Origin: Methanosalsum natronophilum | Lineage (GTDB): Archaea; Halobacteriota; Methanosarcinia; Methanosarcinales; Methanosarcinaceae | Direction of reading: 5' to 3' | DNA length: 64,000 bases | Assembly (NCBI RefSeq): GCF_024808815.1 | Contig: NZ_JANUCS010000005.1 | Coordinates: forward strand, 1 to 64,000 | Shown: positions 43,480-52,452 of the stretch, piece by piece | Layout of the letters: each line of letters starts with the position of its first letter | How positions within the stretch are numbered: position 1 is the first letter of the stretch | Program-made: the position numbers and the translations under genes | The notes under the pieces: generated by a model | What the model was told of the DNA's origin: nothing | The model's database searches: none | Seen by the model: only the letters and a program-made list of their open reading frames with translations

Positions 43480-44895
43480 TCACTTTCTTCCAAAGTGGAA
43501 TAGACCAAGCCACATCCAGAAAGCCAATAAAACAATCGCAAGGATGAGAACTGGCACGGGACCGAATTGGAATATGAGGGGAACTGATGCTGCTGTAAAA
43601 ATTCCACCACCAACAATAGGTTCAAACAAGAGCTGTTTGTATCCGAAACTCTCGAGTGCAGGTGATTTGTTTTCAGGATCTGCTATTTTCATTAGCAATA
43701 GACCACTGGCAGTCATACCCATGGATTGACCAAAATTACCAATACCTCTTTCAAACCAATAAGAAGGTATCATCCTTGGTGCTAAATAGAGATATGCTAC
43801 AATGTTCCAAACAATACCTACTAGAGCTAAAATCAAGAACGGTGCAAGGTTCTCACCAATAACTGTTAGTGATAAGGTCGCAATTGCACTTACAATTAGA
43901 ATGTCGAGTGAAAGACCTTGAATTCGCATCATAATATTTCGATCAAGTGTTTGGTGGACATCGAACTTATCAAGGAATAGTTGTAGAAGAATACCTCCTA
44001 TCATAGCCAGAGGGAACAGTGGAATATATTTCAATAGATAGATATCCATTGATTGACCCCACATCAATTCTTCTATCAAGATAAGTATTTCAAGTAAAAT
44101 GTAACCTATACCAATAGCAACACCAACGTAAGCTAAATGTAATGATAGTGGTTCAATTGATTCAGGTCTTGTGGTGATAGATCCTGCTGATTCCCTTGCA
44201 TCAAAGTCAACAATACCTGCTTGCTGCAACTTATCCATTTTAATCTCACTTGAATCCTTTAAAACTGATGAATCACCACGCCGAATACCATAATTCAATA
44301 AAATTATCCCGAAAACAACACCTACCAAAATACCAATTGTTGCCAAACCTAATGCAAGATCTGCACCTTCTTCAAAACCCAGTTCTTCAAATGTGCCGGC
44401 CATTCCTGCCGCTGTTCCATGTCCACCTTCAAACCCTATCTCAATAAGTGCACCTGCCATTGGATTTACTGCAAAGAAAGGTGTCAGGATAAGTAATGTT
44501 ACTAAGATACCAAAGACATATTGGCCCCATGCCATAGATTGACCATGTGCTACTTGAGGCCCGGCGATGAGCCATATCTTCTTGAGATTAGGTATCTTTT
44601 TACCAAGGAAAAGTGTTGCAAATATTATGTTGATGAAAAGGCCAGGTAGAACTGCCCATGAATCCAGAATATTTTCAGGAAATAGACCGTCAGCTAAAAA
44701 TGTATTATCATAACCAAGCCATGTTACTATATAACCAAGAACGTCAGGACCAAGAAATAATGCAAGAAATCCACCTATCAATGAACTTGGAATGAAGAGT
44801 CTTTGTAAAGGCGGGGACATTAAACGAATCCATTTACCTAATAATAAAATAATACCAAGTAAAAGAAAACTCATTCCTACCATTGAAGCTGACAT
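43480..44895 (-). CDS. gltS: GltS-type sodium:glutamate symporter family
   Basis: 471 residues, about 12 helices. Two inverted repeats are marked by GFEGGHGTAAGMAGTFEELG (near residue 155) and GNFGQSMGMTASGLLLMKIADP (near 390), the reentrant-loop signatures of the family. A hydrophilic loop of about 45 residues lies mid-protein. The substrate may be glutamate, possibly for osmotic balance, but specificity is not shown by sequence. The gene runs convergently with the TspO-like gene. Confidence 0.87.
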   Translation of the reverse strand: MSASMVGMSFLLLGIILLLGKWIRLMSPPLQRLFIPSSLIGGFLALFLGPDVLGYIVTWLGYDNTFLADGLFPENILDSWAVLPGLFINIIFATLFLGKKIPNLKKIWLIAGPQVAHGQSMAWGQYVFGILVTLLILTPFFAVNPMAGALIEIGFEGGHGTAAGMAGTFEELGFEEGADLALGLATIGILVGVVFGIILLNYGIRRGDSSVLKDSSEIKMDKLQQAGIVDFDARESAGSITTRPESIEPLSLHLAYVGVAIGIGYILLEILILIEELMWGQSMDIYLLKYIPLFPLAMIGGILLQLFLDKFDVHQTLDRNIMMRIQGLSLDILIVSAIATLSLTVIGENLAPFLILALVGIVWNIVAYLYLAPRMIPSYWFERGIGNFGQSMGMTASGLLLMKIADPENKSPALESFGYKQLLFEPIVGGGIFTAASVPLIFQFGPVPVLILAIVLLAFWMWLGLFHFGRK

Positions 44896-44963
44896 TGATC
44901 TTACATCCCTACACTATCACTTTTTTTCTACTTAGCTGTTATTATAATGATAATATTTTAAAG

Positions 44964-45734
44964 TTAAACCTTTTCATTACCTTGTTCTCTTGAACGTATC
45001 CAGACATTATAAAGATAGCTCTTTGCATCATCCCCAAGATCAAGAAGTTCATCTCTACTGAATTGTTCAAACCGATTTAATCCTGTGTCCAATGTATTTT
45101 GATTATTTCCTTGTTGGATCACAAAGGGAACTTTCGGATCAAGATTTGAAGCAATCCAGTTAGAGATATCAAGTATCTGAGCGGGTGTACCGACCAATCC
45201 TTTCATAACCGTTGTACGTATCTCTAACTCTATATTAGAACTATGAATATATTTAAGAGACTTCTTTACCCGATCAATCACTTGAATAGGATTTAAATTA
45301 GTACTATATTTCGAGTCAAGACCACATACTTTTGAATATAAGTAAATGTCACTAAAAGGTGCTTTTAGATCAATAAAAAACCTGTCAACCATATTTTGAG
45401 ATATTAAGTACTTGATAGACTCATCAAAAAAGCCGTTAGTTTCAACCCCTACCAATAACCCTTTTTCTTTAGCAAAAGATGCTAACTCCAATAGGCCATT
45501 CATATGTAACAAAGGTTCACCTCCTGAGAAAACAACAGCGCTCACAAAAGGAATTGATTTAATTATATCCTGTTTAGGTACAGAAATATCTATAAGTTCA
45601 TTTTTCTCCAAAAGTTCATGGTTCTGACAGTAGGGGCATCTAAACGGACATTGATTAAAAAAAAGAACGGTTGATGCTCTGCCATACCAATCAACCGTTG
45701 ATACTGAAACTGAACTCGAATAGTTCACTTCCAT
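44964..45734 (-). CDS. nrdG: anaerobic ribonucleotide reductase activating enzyme
   Basis: Radical-SAM glycyl-radical activase. Cluster ligands C29, C33 and C36 lie in QCPFRCPYCQNHE. VVFSGGEPLLH (SAM binding) and VETNG follow. At 256 residues it is longer than bacterial NrdG and of the archaeal type. It begins 8 bases after nrdD, so the two are co-transcribed. Confidence 0.92.
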   Translation of the reverse strand: MEVNYSSSVSVSTVDWYGRASTVLFFNQCPFRCPYCQNHELLEKNELIDISVPKQDIIKSIPFVSAVVFSGGEPLLHMNGLLELASFAKEKGLLVGVETNGFFDESIKYLISQNMVDRFFIDLKAPFSDIYLYSKVCGLDSKYSTNLNPIQVIDRVKKSLKYIHSSNIELEIRTTVMKGLVGTPAQILDISNWIASNLDPKVPFVIQQGNNQNTLDTGLNRFEQFSRDELLDLGDDAKSYLYNVWIRSREQGNEKV

Positions 45735-45742
45735 AATTATTC

Positions 45743-48133
45743 TTAGACCATGTCGGATGAGTTATATCTCATACGATCTTTCAATTCTTGCTTTTTCGCT
45801 GCGTTCCATCCACCTACTGCTTGAACATACCCAGTGACCCTTGATAAATGTTCAACATTATCCGAATTACAGTTTGTACACATGTCTTTCAGGCCAGAAT
45901 CCACATGGAAATCGTTCATACATACAGTCATATCTTTAGTAAAAGCAAAATAACCAACCTGTGTATTCTTGGCTATATTCATAGCAAAGTCTTTAAGACC
46001 TTTAGGATCGGGATGACCTTCTCCCATCCATACATGCAAGATATTCCCACCATCAACTATTGGGAAGAACACATGTTCGACATTGATTCGATCTGTTATA
46101 GATACATTTGCGCCTGGGGGTACATGTGTACCATTGGTATAATAGATCGGGAGATCCCTTGTATCTTTGATCTGAGCCCTGGTACTTTCAATATCACCTT
46201 TAATGACATTCTCTGCATAGCTAGAGAATTCTTCGTGGAGCAGATCAGAGACTGCAAAACGCTGACATGTTGTTTCTGCAGGAGTTCGAGCTAACGCAAT
46301 TTCCATAGAATATTTAGAACTAAGCTGTTTTGAATAGAGTTCCATTTCTGTCATGCACCTTATAGCAAACTTGAAAGCATCCTTTGATTCATGCATTTGG
46401 TATCCTGTGTGATGCTGGACAAGTTCATTAAGACCTATTACGCCTATAGTATATACTAATGAATCTATATCTACTGCAATAGCTCCTTTCTTTCCGGTTA
46501 CTGGGTCTTTGGGCTGTTGAGTTGCAAACGGCATTCTACCATTATTGATAATATAATCCATCCACCGCCTCTTTACCTTGAACACCTCAACTGCTTGATC
46601 CATTAATCTCCTGAGTTCCTTGAATAAGGATTCATCAGTACCGTTTGCCCTATATGCAGCCCTGGGACAGTTCAAGGATACAACCTGCCATGCACCCATT
46701 GAAAAGTGCATTCCATCCTTGAAATACAACTTATCCTCGAAATAGGAATCTGCATCAGCAGTTGCTGAGAACTGGTATGCGCAACACTGGTAACAGGATA
46801 TACCCTCACCTGCTCCCCTATAAGAAGGCAATTGATTATCAAAATAAGGTGTCCCAAACTTAGAAGCAAGTTCAAACGACATTGTATACAGTTCATCGTA
46901 TGTTGGAAGTTCTGGGTTCAGACGATTGAACTCTTCATCCTCTTCCATAAAATCAGGCTCAATCGATATCTCAGGTTTGGGGAAATTGAACGGTTTACCC
47001 CAATAGTCCCCTTGTAACATGACATTCATTAAAGCCTTAAACCCGAGTCTTACTTCACGTTCGAATTCTCCATATGTCCTAAGAGGCACGTCTTGACCAT
47101 TCCATACACGGCCTTTTGCAACAATTGGTTTATCTCTCCACAGTTTAGGTACGCCTGGGGATAGTTGTACCGATGAGAATACTAGTTGCCCGCCTCTAGC
47201 AACCATCATTTGTGTCATTTCATACACGAACATTTGCATTAATTGTTCGATCTCCTGATATTCCATCCCTTCAAAATAAGGAGCTATGAAAGTAAGGAAG
47301 TTATAGAAGCCTTGTCCACCTGCAAAGTTGGTCTGGGCACTACCAAGAGCCTTAACTGCATGGAGTATAGCAACCTCTGCATTTTTTGACGGACCTGCGA
47401 CACTGGCCTTTGTACCAGAACCGTCTGGCATTAGACCATAATAGAAAAAGTATCTTAAATCCCAGTCCTGGCAGAATGCTCTAGTACCCAAATATTCTAA
47501 ATCATGTATATGAATATCACCGTTTAAATGAAGGTCTGCAACCTTTGGCGGTAGTAAAAGAAGGTACTGTTCCTTTGAGATCTTATCAGCTTTCTTTTTA
47601 TGAGAAGTTTCTGCATTCTCTTGAAGGTTTGCATTATCTTTAGCCTCAAATCCGGTACCGATATCTATCTTATAAGCGTCATAAACTGGTGTACCTACCC
47701 TCGTAGATATGTTCCTCCACTCAACATGTCCTCGTTCAATAAGAACAATATTGACAAGTTCCCGTACAAGTGGACTTGACAAGAACTTTAAGTTCATACC
47801 ACGGATCCTCTTCTCCGTTTCTTTTGCGATCTCTTTAGCCTCTTCCAATGTCACTGCGGGCTTATCATAGAACTGTTCACATAGCTGTGTTTCTTTAAGC
47901 AGCTGATTGACAACAACATTGCGGTCCCAATCAACAATATGTCCGTCAGTGGTTCGCACCTTTGGCATAGCTGGTACTACTCTACCTTCCAAAGTTTGTT
48001 GTTTTGGCATGTTCTCTAAGTGGGTTTCGCCTTGTTTCATATCCATACCAGCCTCTTTCTTATTCAATTCACTTCTCTTTAATTCGTTAATTTTATTATC
48101 TTCGGTTAAAGTACCAGTTTCACAACCATGCAT
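45743..48133 (-). CDS. nrdD: anaerobic ribonucleoside-triphosphate reductase (class III)
   Basis: Oxygen-sensitive glycyl-radical enzyme making dNTPs. An N-terminal ATP-cone (about residues 50-145: VRTTDGHIVDWDRNVVVNQLL) is followed by the barrel (LHLNGDIHIHDLEYLGTRAFCQDW). The C-terminus has zinc-type cysteines (CMNDFH...DMCTNC) and the radical loop RVTGYVQAVGGWNAAKKQEL. The start ATG 48133 follows GAGGTG by 5 bases; an in-frame GTG at 48139 is alternative. There is no intein, although this family often hosts them. The operon is redoxin-nrdD-nrdG. Confidence 0.96.
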   Translation of the reverse strand: MHGCETGTLTEDNKINELKRSELNKKEAGMDMKQGETHLENMPKQQTLEGRVVPAMPKVRTTDGHIVDWDRNVVVNQLLKETQLCEQFYDKPAVTLEEAKEIAKETEKRIRGMNLKFLSSPLVRELVNIVLIERGHVEWRNISTRVGTPVYDAYKIDIGTGFEAKDNANLQENAETSHKKKADKISKEQYLLLLPPKVADLHLNGDIHIHDLEYLGTRAFCQDWDLRYFFYYGLMPDGSGTKASVAGPSKNAEVAILHAVKALGSAQTNFAGGQGFYNFLTFIAPYFEGMEYQEIEQLMQMFVYEMTQMMVARGGQLVFSSVQLSPGVPKLWRDKPIVAKGRVWNGQDVPLRTYGEFEREVRLGFKALMNVMLQGDYWGKPFNFPKPEISIEPDFMEEDEEFNRLNPELPTYDELYTMSFELASKFGTPYFDNQLPSYRGAGEGISCYQCCAYQFSATADADSYFEDKLYFKDGMHFSMGAWQVVSLNCPRAAYRANGTDESLFKELRRLMDQAVEVFKVKRRWMDYIINNGRMPFATQQPKDPVTGKKGAIAVDIDSLVYTIGVIGLNELVQHHTGYQMHESKDAFKFAIRCMTEMELYSKQLSSKYSMEIALARTPAETTCQRFAVSDLLHEEFSSYAENVIKGDIESTRAQIKDTRDLPIYYTNGTHVPPGANVSITDRINVEHVFFPIVDGGNILHVWMGEGHPDPKGLKDFAMNIAKNTQVGYFAFTKDMTVCMNDFHVDSGLKDMCTNCNSDNVEHLSRVTGYVQAVGGWNAAKKQELKDRMRYNSSDMV

Positions 48134-48148
48134 TCTCACACCTCTTAA

Positions 48149-48406
48149 TTATAACTCGGCTAATTCATCGATGATTTCTTTTTTCACTGCATTCCCATGG
48201 AACAGTTCTTCATGGGTATAGAACTTATTATCAACTTGTAACACTGGAGCAGTGACACTGAACACGCCATTTACACGAAGTTCTGTCAGAGCATCGGGTG
48301 ATGTCATGTCACTCTCTTGGTATTCTATATTATGTGTTTTCAAAATTTCCTTTAACTTGTTACATTTCGGGCATACTTGAGTCGTATATACGATGATTTG
48401 CGTCAT
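48149..48406 (-). CDS. glutaredoxin/NrdH-like redoxin
   Basis: 85 residues with YTTQVCPKCNKLK (CXXC at about 12-15) and the cis-Pro region SVTAPVLQVDNKFY. It lies 15 bases upstream of nrdD, so it is the likely thiol donor in dNTP synthesis. ATG 48406 (MTQIIVY) is preferred; an in-frame GTG at 48415 is possible. A TATA-like sequence lies near 48462. Confidence 0.88.
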   Translation of the reverse strand: MTQIIVYTTQVCPKCNKLKEILKTHNIEYQESDMTSPDALTELRVNGVFSVTAPVLQVDNKFYTHEELFHGNAVKKEIIDELAEL

Positions 48407-48415
48407 TTCATTCAC

Positions 48416-48802
48416 AACCGCTTATTGATGTTACATGATACTGATATTAAATTCAAGACTTGATATACAAATAACATAGACTCCGTGTTGATCGTATGGA
48501 CAATTTATCCAAAACACACAGCCCACCACCACTTCCTGATACCAAGTCCAATTATGTTGGAATTATTTTATTGGTACTTTACTTAGACAACTTTGAGCTT
48601 AATAATAATTTTCCATGCCATCTTTGCATCAAAAAATAATTTGTTATGTACCATATTTGATAACAAACTTGATTACAGACATGGTAACAAAGAATTATAA
48701 AGATATTGATATAAGTATCTTGACATTAAGAAGATGTAAAAAAATATACTTTTCCATAAAACGTATATTGTATATAGTCATTCTACAACTAAAACCTAAC
48801 CG
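48416..48802. other. long intergenic region between redoxin and radB
   Basis: About 390 bases of AT-rich DNA. It should hold the minus-strand nrd promoter and the plus-strand radB promoter. A 68-codon plus-strand frame (48615-48821) reads through it, but its composition (Ile/Lys-rich, no site, overlapping the radB start) argues against a gene. I see no RNA or repeat. Confidence 0.5.
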
Positions 48803-48808
48803 AGGTGT
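48803..48808 (+). promoter_or_regulatory. ribosome binding site fixing the radB start at an ATA
   Basis: GAGGTG ends 5 bases before ATA at 48814, the first codon of the frame after an in-frame TAA. The same GAGGTG-type site precedes many genes in this window at similar spacing. Confidence 0.65.
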
Positions 48809-48813
48809 AGTAA

Positions 48814-49482
48814 ATAAGTAAATATGTATCTTCTGGTTGTGAACCGCTCGATAAGCTTCTTGGCGGTGGATTTGAAGCGGGTGTTGTCACACAATTGTTT
48901 GGAGAAGCGGGTAGTGGTAAGACCAATCTATGTATTCAAACAGCAATAGAATGTGTCAAGAGTGGAAAGAAGGCTGTTTTCATTGATACTGAGGCATTGT
49001 CTCCAGATAGGTTTGAACAGATTGCGGGTGAGAATTCGAGAAAAATAGCCGCAGATATAATCATCTATGAACCTAAAACTTTTGAAGAACAATATTCTGC
49101 AATAATAGATATCAATAAAGTAATTGAAGAGAATATAGGACTGATTATAGTAGATTCTGCTACATCTTTTTATAGATATGAGCTTGATGACGAAAATGTT
49201 GGAGTTCAAAATAGAAGGGAATTATCTAACCAATTGGGCGTTCTACACGGTTTTGCAAGAAAATATAAAATACCTGTGATCATTACCAACCAAGTATATA
49301 CTGATATAGTTTCTGGAAGTTACAAACCCATTGGAGGTAGTGGGATTGAGCACATATCTAAAACAATAGTACAGTTAGAAAAGACAGGTATTGGTACAAG
49401 AAAAGCAAAACTATGGAAACATAGGTCACAGCCAGAGGGTGAATATTGTAACTTCACCATAACTGCAACTGGCGTGAAGTGA
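48814..49482 (+). CDS. radB: RadB recombinase paralogue, apparent ATA start
   Basis: RecA/RadA-like ATPase thought to assist RadA filaments. Residues before the first usual start codon (SKYVSSGCEPLDKLLGGGFEAGVVTQLFG) are clearly RadB N-terminus and lie in frame, so the gene must begin upstream of the TTG at 48895. The only codon between the in-frame TAA (48811-48813) and this sequence that fits is ATA 48814. Walker A is GEAGSGKT and Walker B is LIIVDSATS. Total length is 222 residues, normal for RadB. The stop touches a hairpin-bounded element. Confidence 0.88.
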   Translation: MSKYVSSGCEPLDKLLGGGFEAGVVTQLFGEAGSGKTNLCIQTAIECVKSGKKAVFIDTEALSPDRFEQIAGENSRKIAADIIIYEPKTFEEQYSAIIDINKVIEENIGLIIVDSATSFYRYELDDENVGVQNRRELSNQLGVLHGFARKYKIPVIITNQVYTDIVSGSYKPIGGSGIEHISKTIVQLEKTGIGTRKAKLWKHRSQPEGEYCNFTITATGVK

Positions 49483-49745
49483 ACTACTCCTGAGCTAAAG
49501 ACTCAGGTGCTTCCTTCTACCGATTCCTTGAGGAATCTGATATCACAGCTCATACCCAACTGGAAAGGCAACGAACTATGGGAACCCTTTACGAAGACCC
49601 CTATCCCATGGGTGTCCAATTTAAATTCCTTTTGGCTTGGTTCTCGCCATCGGTTAATTAAATACATATTGAGACTTATTTAGAATATAGTTGACGCTTA
49701 CATCCACTATGCTAAAGACATAGTGGTTTTACGCTTTAATTATAA
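49483..49745. mobile_element. probable IS200/IS605-derived non-autonomous element (two-hairpin type)
   Basis: There is no gene in this stretch. A hairpin CCTGAG-CTAAAGA-CTCAGG (49489-49507) stands at one end, directly after the radB stop. A second, CCACTATG-CTAAAGA-CATAGTGG (49704-49726), stands near the other. Stems differ while the loop is identical. Their contexts (GAACTACTCC..GGTGCTTCC and CTTACATCC..GGTTTTACGCTT) resemble the subterminal hairpins of IS200/IS605 elements. Smaller palindromes (GATTCC-TTGA-GGAATC) lie between. The exact ends are unknown. Confidence 0.55.
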
Positions 49746-49762
49746 AAAAGGAATAACAATAA

Positions 49763-50518
49763 TCATTTCCTTGCTATTGTAATAAAACCTGTATGTCCCA
49801 CTCTTGAAGTTGATGGTCTGGTACCACGTTCTGAAAAGGAGATGGAGCGTTCCATACATTCAATGGTGTTTACATCTTCAAATCCTGCCAGAGTTAGTGA
49901 TGAACGAATTTCTTTTGTTTGCTCAATAAAAGGGGAATAAGTGGCTATATATCCACCATCTCTAAGAACTTGAGATGTATGTGGGATTACATGCATGGTA
50001 TTTAACGAATCTAGTGTAATTACATCGAAAGTGTCAGTGATATCCCTGATCGCTTCAACGATATCTCCACACCGTACCTCCACTGTATTTTCAAGGCCGG
50101 CATTAACTATGTTTTTTCTGGCCACAGTAACAAACTCTTCCTTGATTTCATAAGAGATAACCTTTTTTGCAATAGATCCAAGATATATAGATAGAATACC
50201 TGACCCAGTACCAGAATCTAGTACAGTGTCGTTCTTATTCAAACCGGTATAGGCGATGATAAGCCCAATATCTTTTGGCATCATAGGTGCACCGGTCCTC
50301 TTCGCGTGTTTAAAGAAATCTGGTGTTCGTGGCGAATTTATCTTGAATGTATGACCGTTGTGCGACTGTACCGTATCACCTATATCCTTATCATACAGTT
50401 GATTCATATCAATTATACCAAGGTCTGTATGTAATGCTTCATCTGAAACTCGTGTGATGAATTCTCGATGTTTATTACGATGGACTGTTCTAAGAAGTAT
50501 AATATCATCTTTTTTCAC
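49763..50518 (-). CDS. trmI: tRNA (adenine-N1)-methyltransferase TrmI
   Basis: Methylates A57/A58 in the tRNA T-loop. The N-terminal small beta domain is followed by the SAM fold: VLDSGTGSGILSIYLG (about residue 98), VISYEIKEEF, and FDVITLDSLN. RTPDFFKHAKRTGAPMMPKDIG is the characteristic phrase linking the domains. The start is GTG 50518, with AGGTG 6-7 bases upstream. It follows the HD gene by 8 bases on the same strand. Confidence 0.9.
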   Translation of the reverse strand: MKKDDIILLRTVHRNKHREFITRVSDEALHTDLGIIDMNQLYDKDIGDTVQSHNGHTFKINSPRTPDFFKHAKRTGAPMMPKDIGLIIAYTGLNKNDTVLDSGTGSGILSIYLGSIAKKVISYEIKEEFVTVARKNIVNAGLENTVEVRCGDIVEAIRDITDTFDVITLDSLNTMHVIPHTSQVLRDGGYIATYSPFIEQTKEIRSSLTLAGFEDVNTIECMERSISFSERGTRPSTSRVGHTGFITIARK

Positions 50519-50526
50519 TTAAACAC

Positions 50527-52356
50527 CTATTTATATCTGCTTTTAGGTAAACTTAACATATCTCTGGGTATCTGATGCTGTGTTCTTTTAATGAAATTCA
50601 AAATTTCTTCAAGTTCCCTTTTGTAAGAGTCAACCAACTTCCTGCAATACAGCACACCTTCGTTGGTCAAAACATATTCATACCTCTGCTTGATACGTCC
50701 ATGTTTCTCATAGTATCTAAGGTCTTCATCTACCATCCCCATTGCAACCAGAAGCTGCACATGTTCATAGACTTTCTCACTATAAGGAAATCCAAATTTT
50801 TCATGAAACTTGTAATCGAACAAGTACTTCAATACTTCATTATTACTAAACTCTTTTATTGTTCTGTATAACCAAGTAATGTTCCTTATACGTGGAATGG
50901 ATATTTTATTCTCATGTAACTCTTCAAACGTACTGTGGACACTATAGAATAGTAAGAGTATGCCTTCAATAGCGAGATATTGATCTTCACGAACGAACCT
51001 AAGTAGCTTAGGAGATAACTTATTCACAATATCCAACATCTTAGTTTCTAATATACTCATATCTTCCAAATCAGATACATCAGTTTCATTTTGTACAAAA
51101 CATGTTAGTGAAATATTACGAGATATTGCACGTACAAGCCCGTTCGCAAGAGCAGATTCATCGTATAGAAAACTTTCAAACTCACCTGACAAGAACCTCA
51201 TTGTCTTAGGTAGGCCTGTAGCTACATTCAAGTCAATAAGTATATTCTCCATATCAAGTAATTTTATGAACTCAGATTCAAACATCTTGCACGCTATACC
51301 ATGTCTTGCAATGGTAGAAAGTGACATCTTTGTGGATGAAGGCAGTCTTTTTTGATTGAATCTGACCTTTGGTGTGTAGAGATTTCCTCTAATAATTCTT
51401 GATACCAATTCTTTAGATCTACCTGACCCATATTTGTTAATAAAATTTAAAAGGTCGTTATCATTATATAACGTGAAAAAATCCTTGACCTTGTTAGTTG
51501 CTATGTTCTTACCATTAATCTTTTCATATGAATATATCGCATCTTCAAGCGCATAAAGTAGCATGGATCTTGCTGCCTGTGTCCTTGGATGATGGATAAT
51601 AGCAGTATAATGATGAGAACGTGCAATTAGCATCGATTCGGCAGCTGTAATGACGAGGTCTTCATTATAGCTTGATTCTGAGATAGCACCGAGTACTAGT
51701 CGATTATCTTTGATGGTTAAACTCTGTACAATTTGATCAACATCAATTAATCCAAGAGAAATGCCTGTATGATACGAATCTCTTAATAGAAAATCAATTC
51801 TATCAGCATCAATATCGCTTGAGATGATTTGTGATAGGTAAGGTTTGGCCACATTTTCTGTATCTCCGATAGCAATATTTCCTATCTCTTTTAGAAAATA
51901 GACCGGGTCAACACCGTTCATTTTCTCGATCAGGTTACATATTTGATCTGAGTTTATGAGTTGAGTTTGAATCAGAAACCGTGTGAATGATTCATGACTG
52001 GAACATTTTTTGTTATTCAGGACAGGTTGAAGGTCAGGATTTCTTAACAAAACGTTTTCAACAGCATGTGAAAATGCAGCATGACCTACATCATGTAGAA
52101 GACCAGCAAGTCTTATTTTCTCAATATCTTCCTGGCATAGGTTTAATGAATTACCTATAATGGAAGCTGTTTGCATTGTACCAATACTATGCTCGAACCT
52201 CGTGTGATTAGCTCCGGGATAGACAGTATCAGCTAAACCAAGTTGCTGTATTTTACGTAATCTTTGTAAACAGTGGTCATTTATCAGAAGTTGTTCTAGC
52301 TCATTCAGTACAACTGTACTATGTACTGGATCATGAACCATAAATGGTTTTGTCAT
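50527..52356 (-). CDS. HD-domain phosphohydrolase (SAMHD1/dGTPase-like)
   Basis: About 609 residues. The HD metal site is formed by RFEHSIGT, LLHDVGHAAFSH and the later SSDIDADRIDFLLRDSYH, the pattern of the SAMHD1/dGTPase superfamily. The C-terminal half is helical with no domain I recognise and ends in a basic, winged-helix-like region (YEYVLTNEGVLYCRKL). A dNTP or nucleotide triphosphohydrolase role is likely but not proven. ATG 52356 follows AGGTG by about 7 bases. It is upstream of trmI. Confidence 0.87.
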   Translation of the reverse strand: MTKPFMVHDPVHSTVVLNELEQLLINDHCLQRLRKIQQLGLADTVYPGANHTRFEHSIGTMQTASIIGNSLNLCQEDIEKIRLAGLLHDVGHAAFSHAVENVLLRNPDLQPVLNNKKCSSHESFTRFLIQTQLINSDQICNLIEKMNGVDPVYFLKEIGNIAIGDTENVAKPYLSQIISSDIDADRIDFLLRDSYHTGISLGLIDVDQIVQSLTIKDNRLVLGAISESSYNEDLVITAAESMLIARSHHYTAIIHHPRTQAARSMLLYALEDAIYSYEKINGKNIATNKVKDFFTLYNDNDLLNFINKYGSGRSKELVSRIIRGNLYTPKVRFNQKRLPSSTKMSLSTIARHGIACKMFESEFIKLLDMENILIDLNVATGLPKTMRFLSGEFESFLYDESALANGLVRAISRNISLTCFVQNETDVSDLEDMSILETKMLDIVNKLSPKLLRFVREDQYLAIEGILLLFYSVHSTFEELHENKISIPRIRNITWLYRTIKEFSNNEVLKYLFDYKFHEKFGFPYSEKVYEHVQLLVAMGMVDEDLRYYEKHGRIKQRYEYVLTNEGVLYCRKLVDSYKRELEEILNFIKRTQHQIPRDMLSLPKSRYK

Positions 52357-52452
52357 CAATAACACCTATAATCATCAGAATATATATACCAACTGGAAAC
52401 GTGAACTGTACCAATACCTATATTTCAAAAAAAATAATTGGATGATTTTCAT

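Noticed and set aside
45743-48133. Possible intein in nrdD
   Set aside because: The family often carries inteins, but the 796-residue sequence is colinear with the known domain order and has no insert.
48615-48821. 68-codon plus-strand frame upstream of radB
   Set aside because: No ribosome site, AT-driven Ile/Lys-rich composition, and it overlaps the true radB start in another frame.
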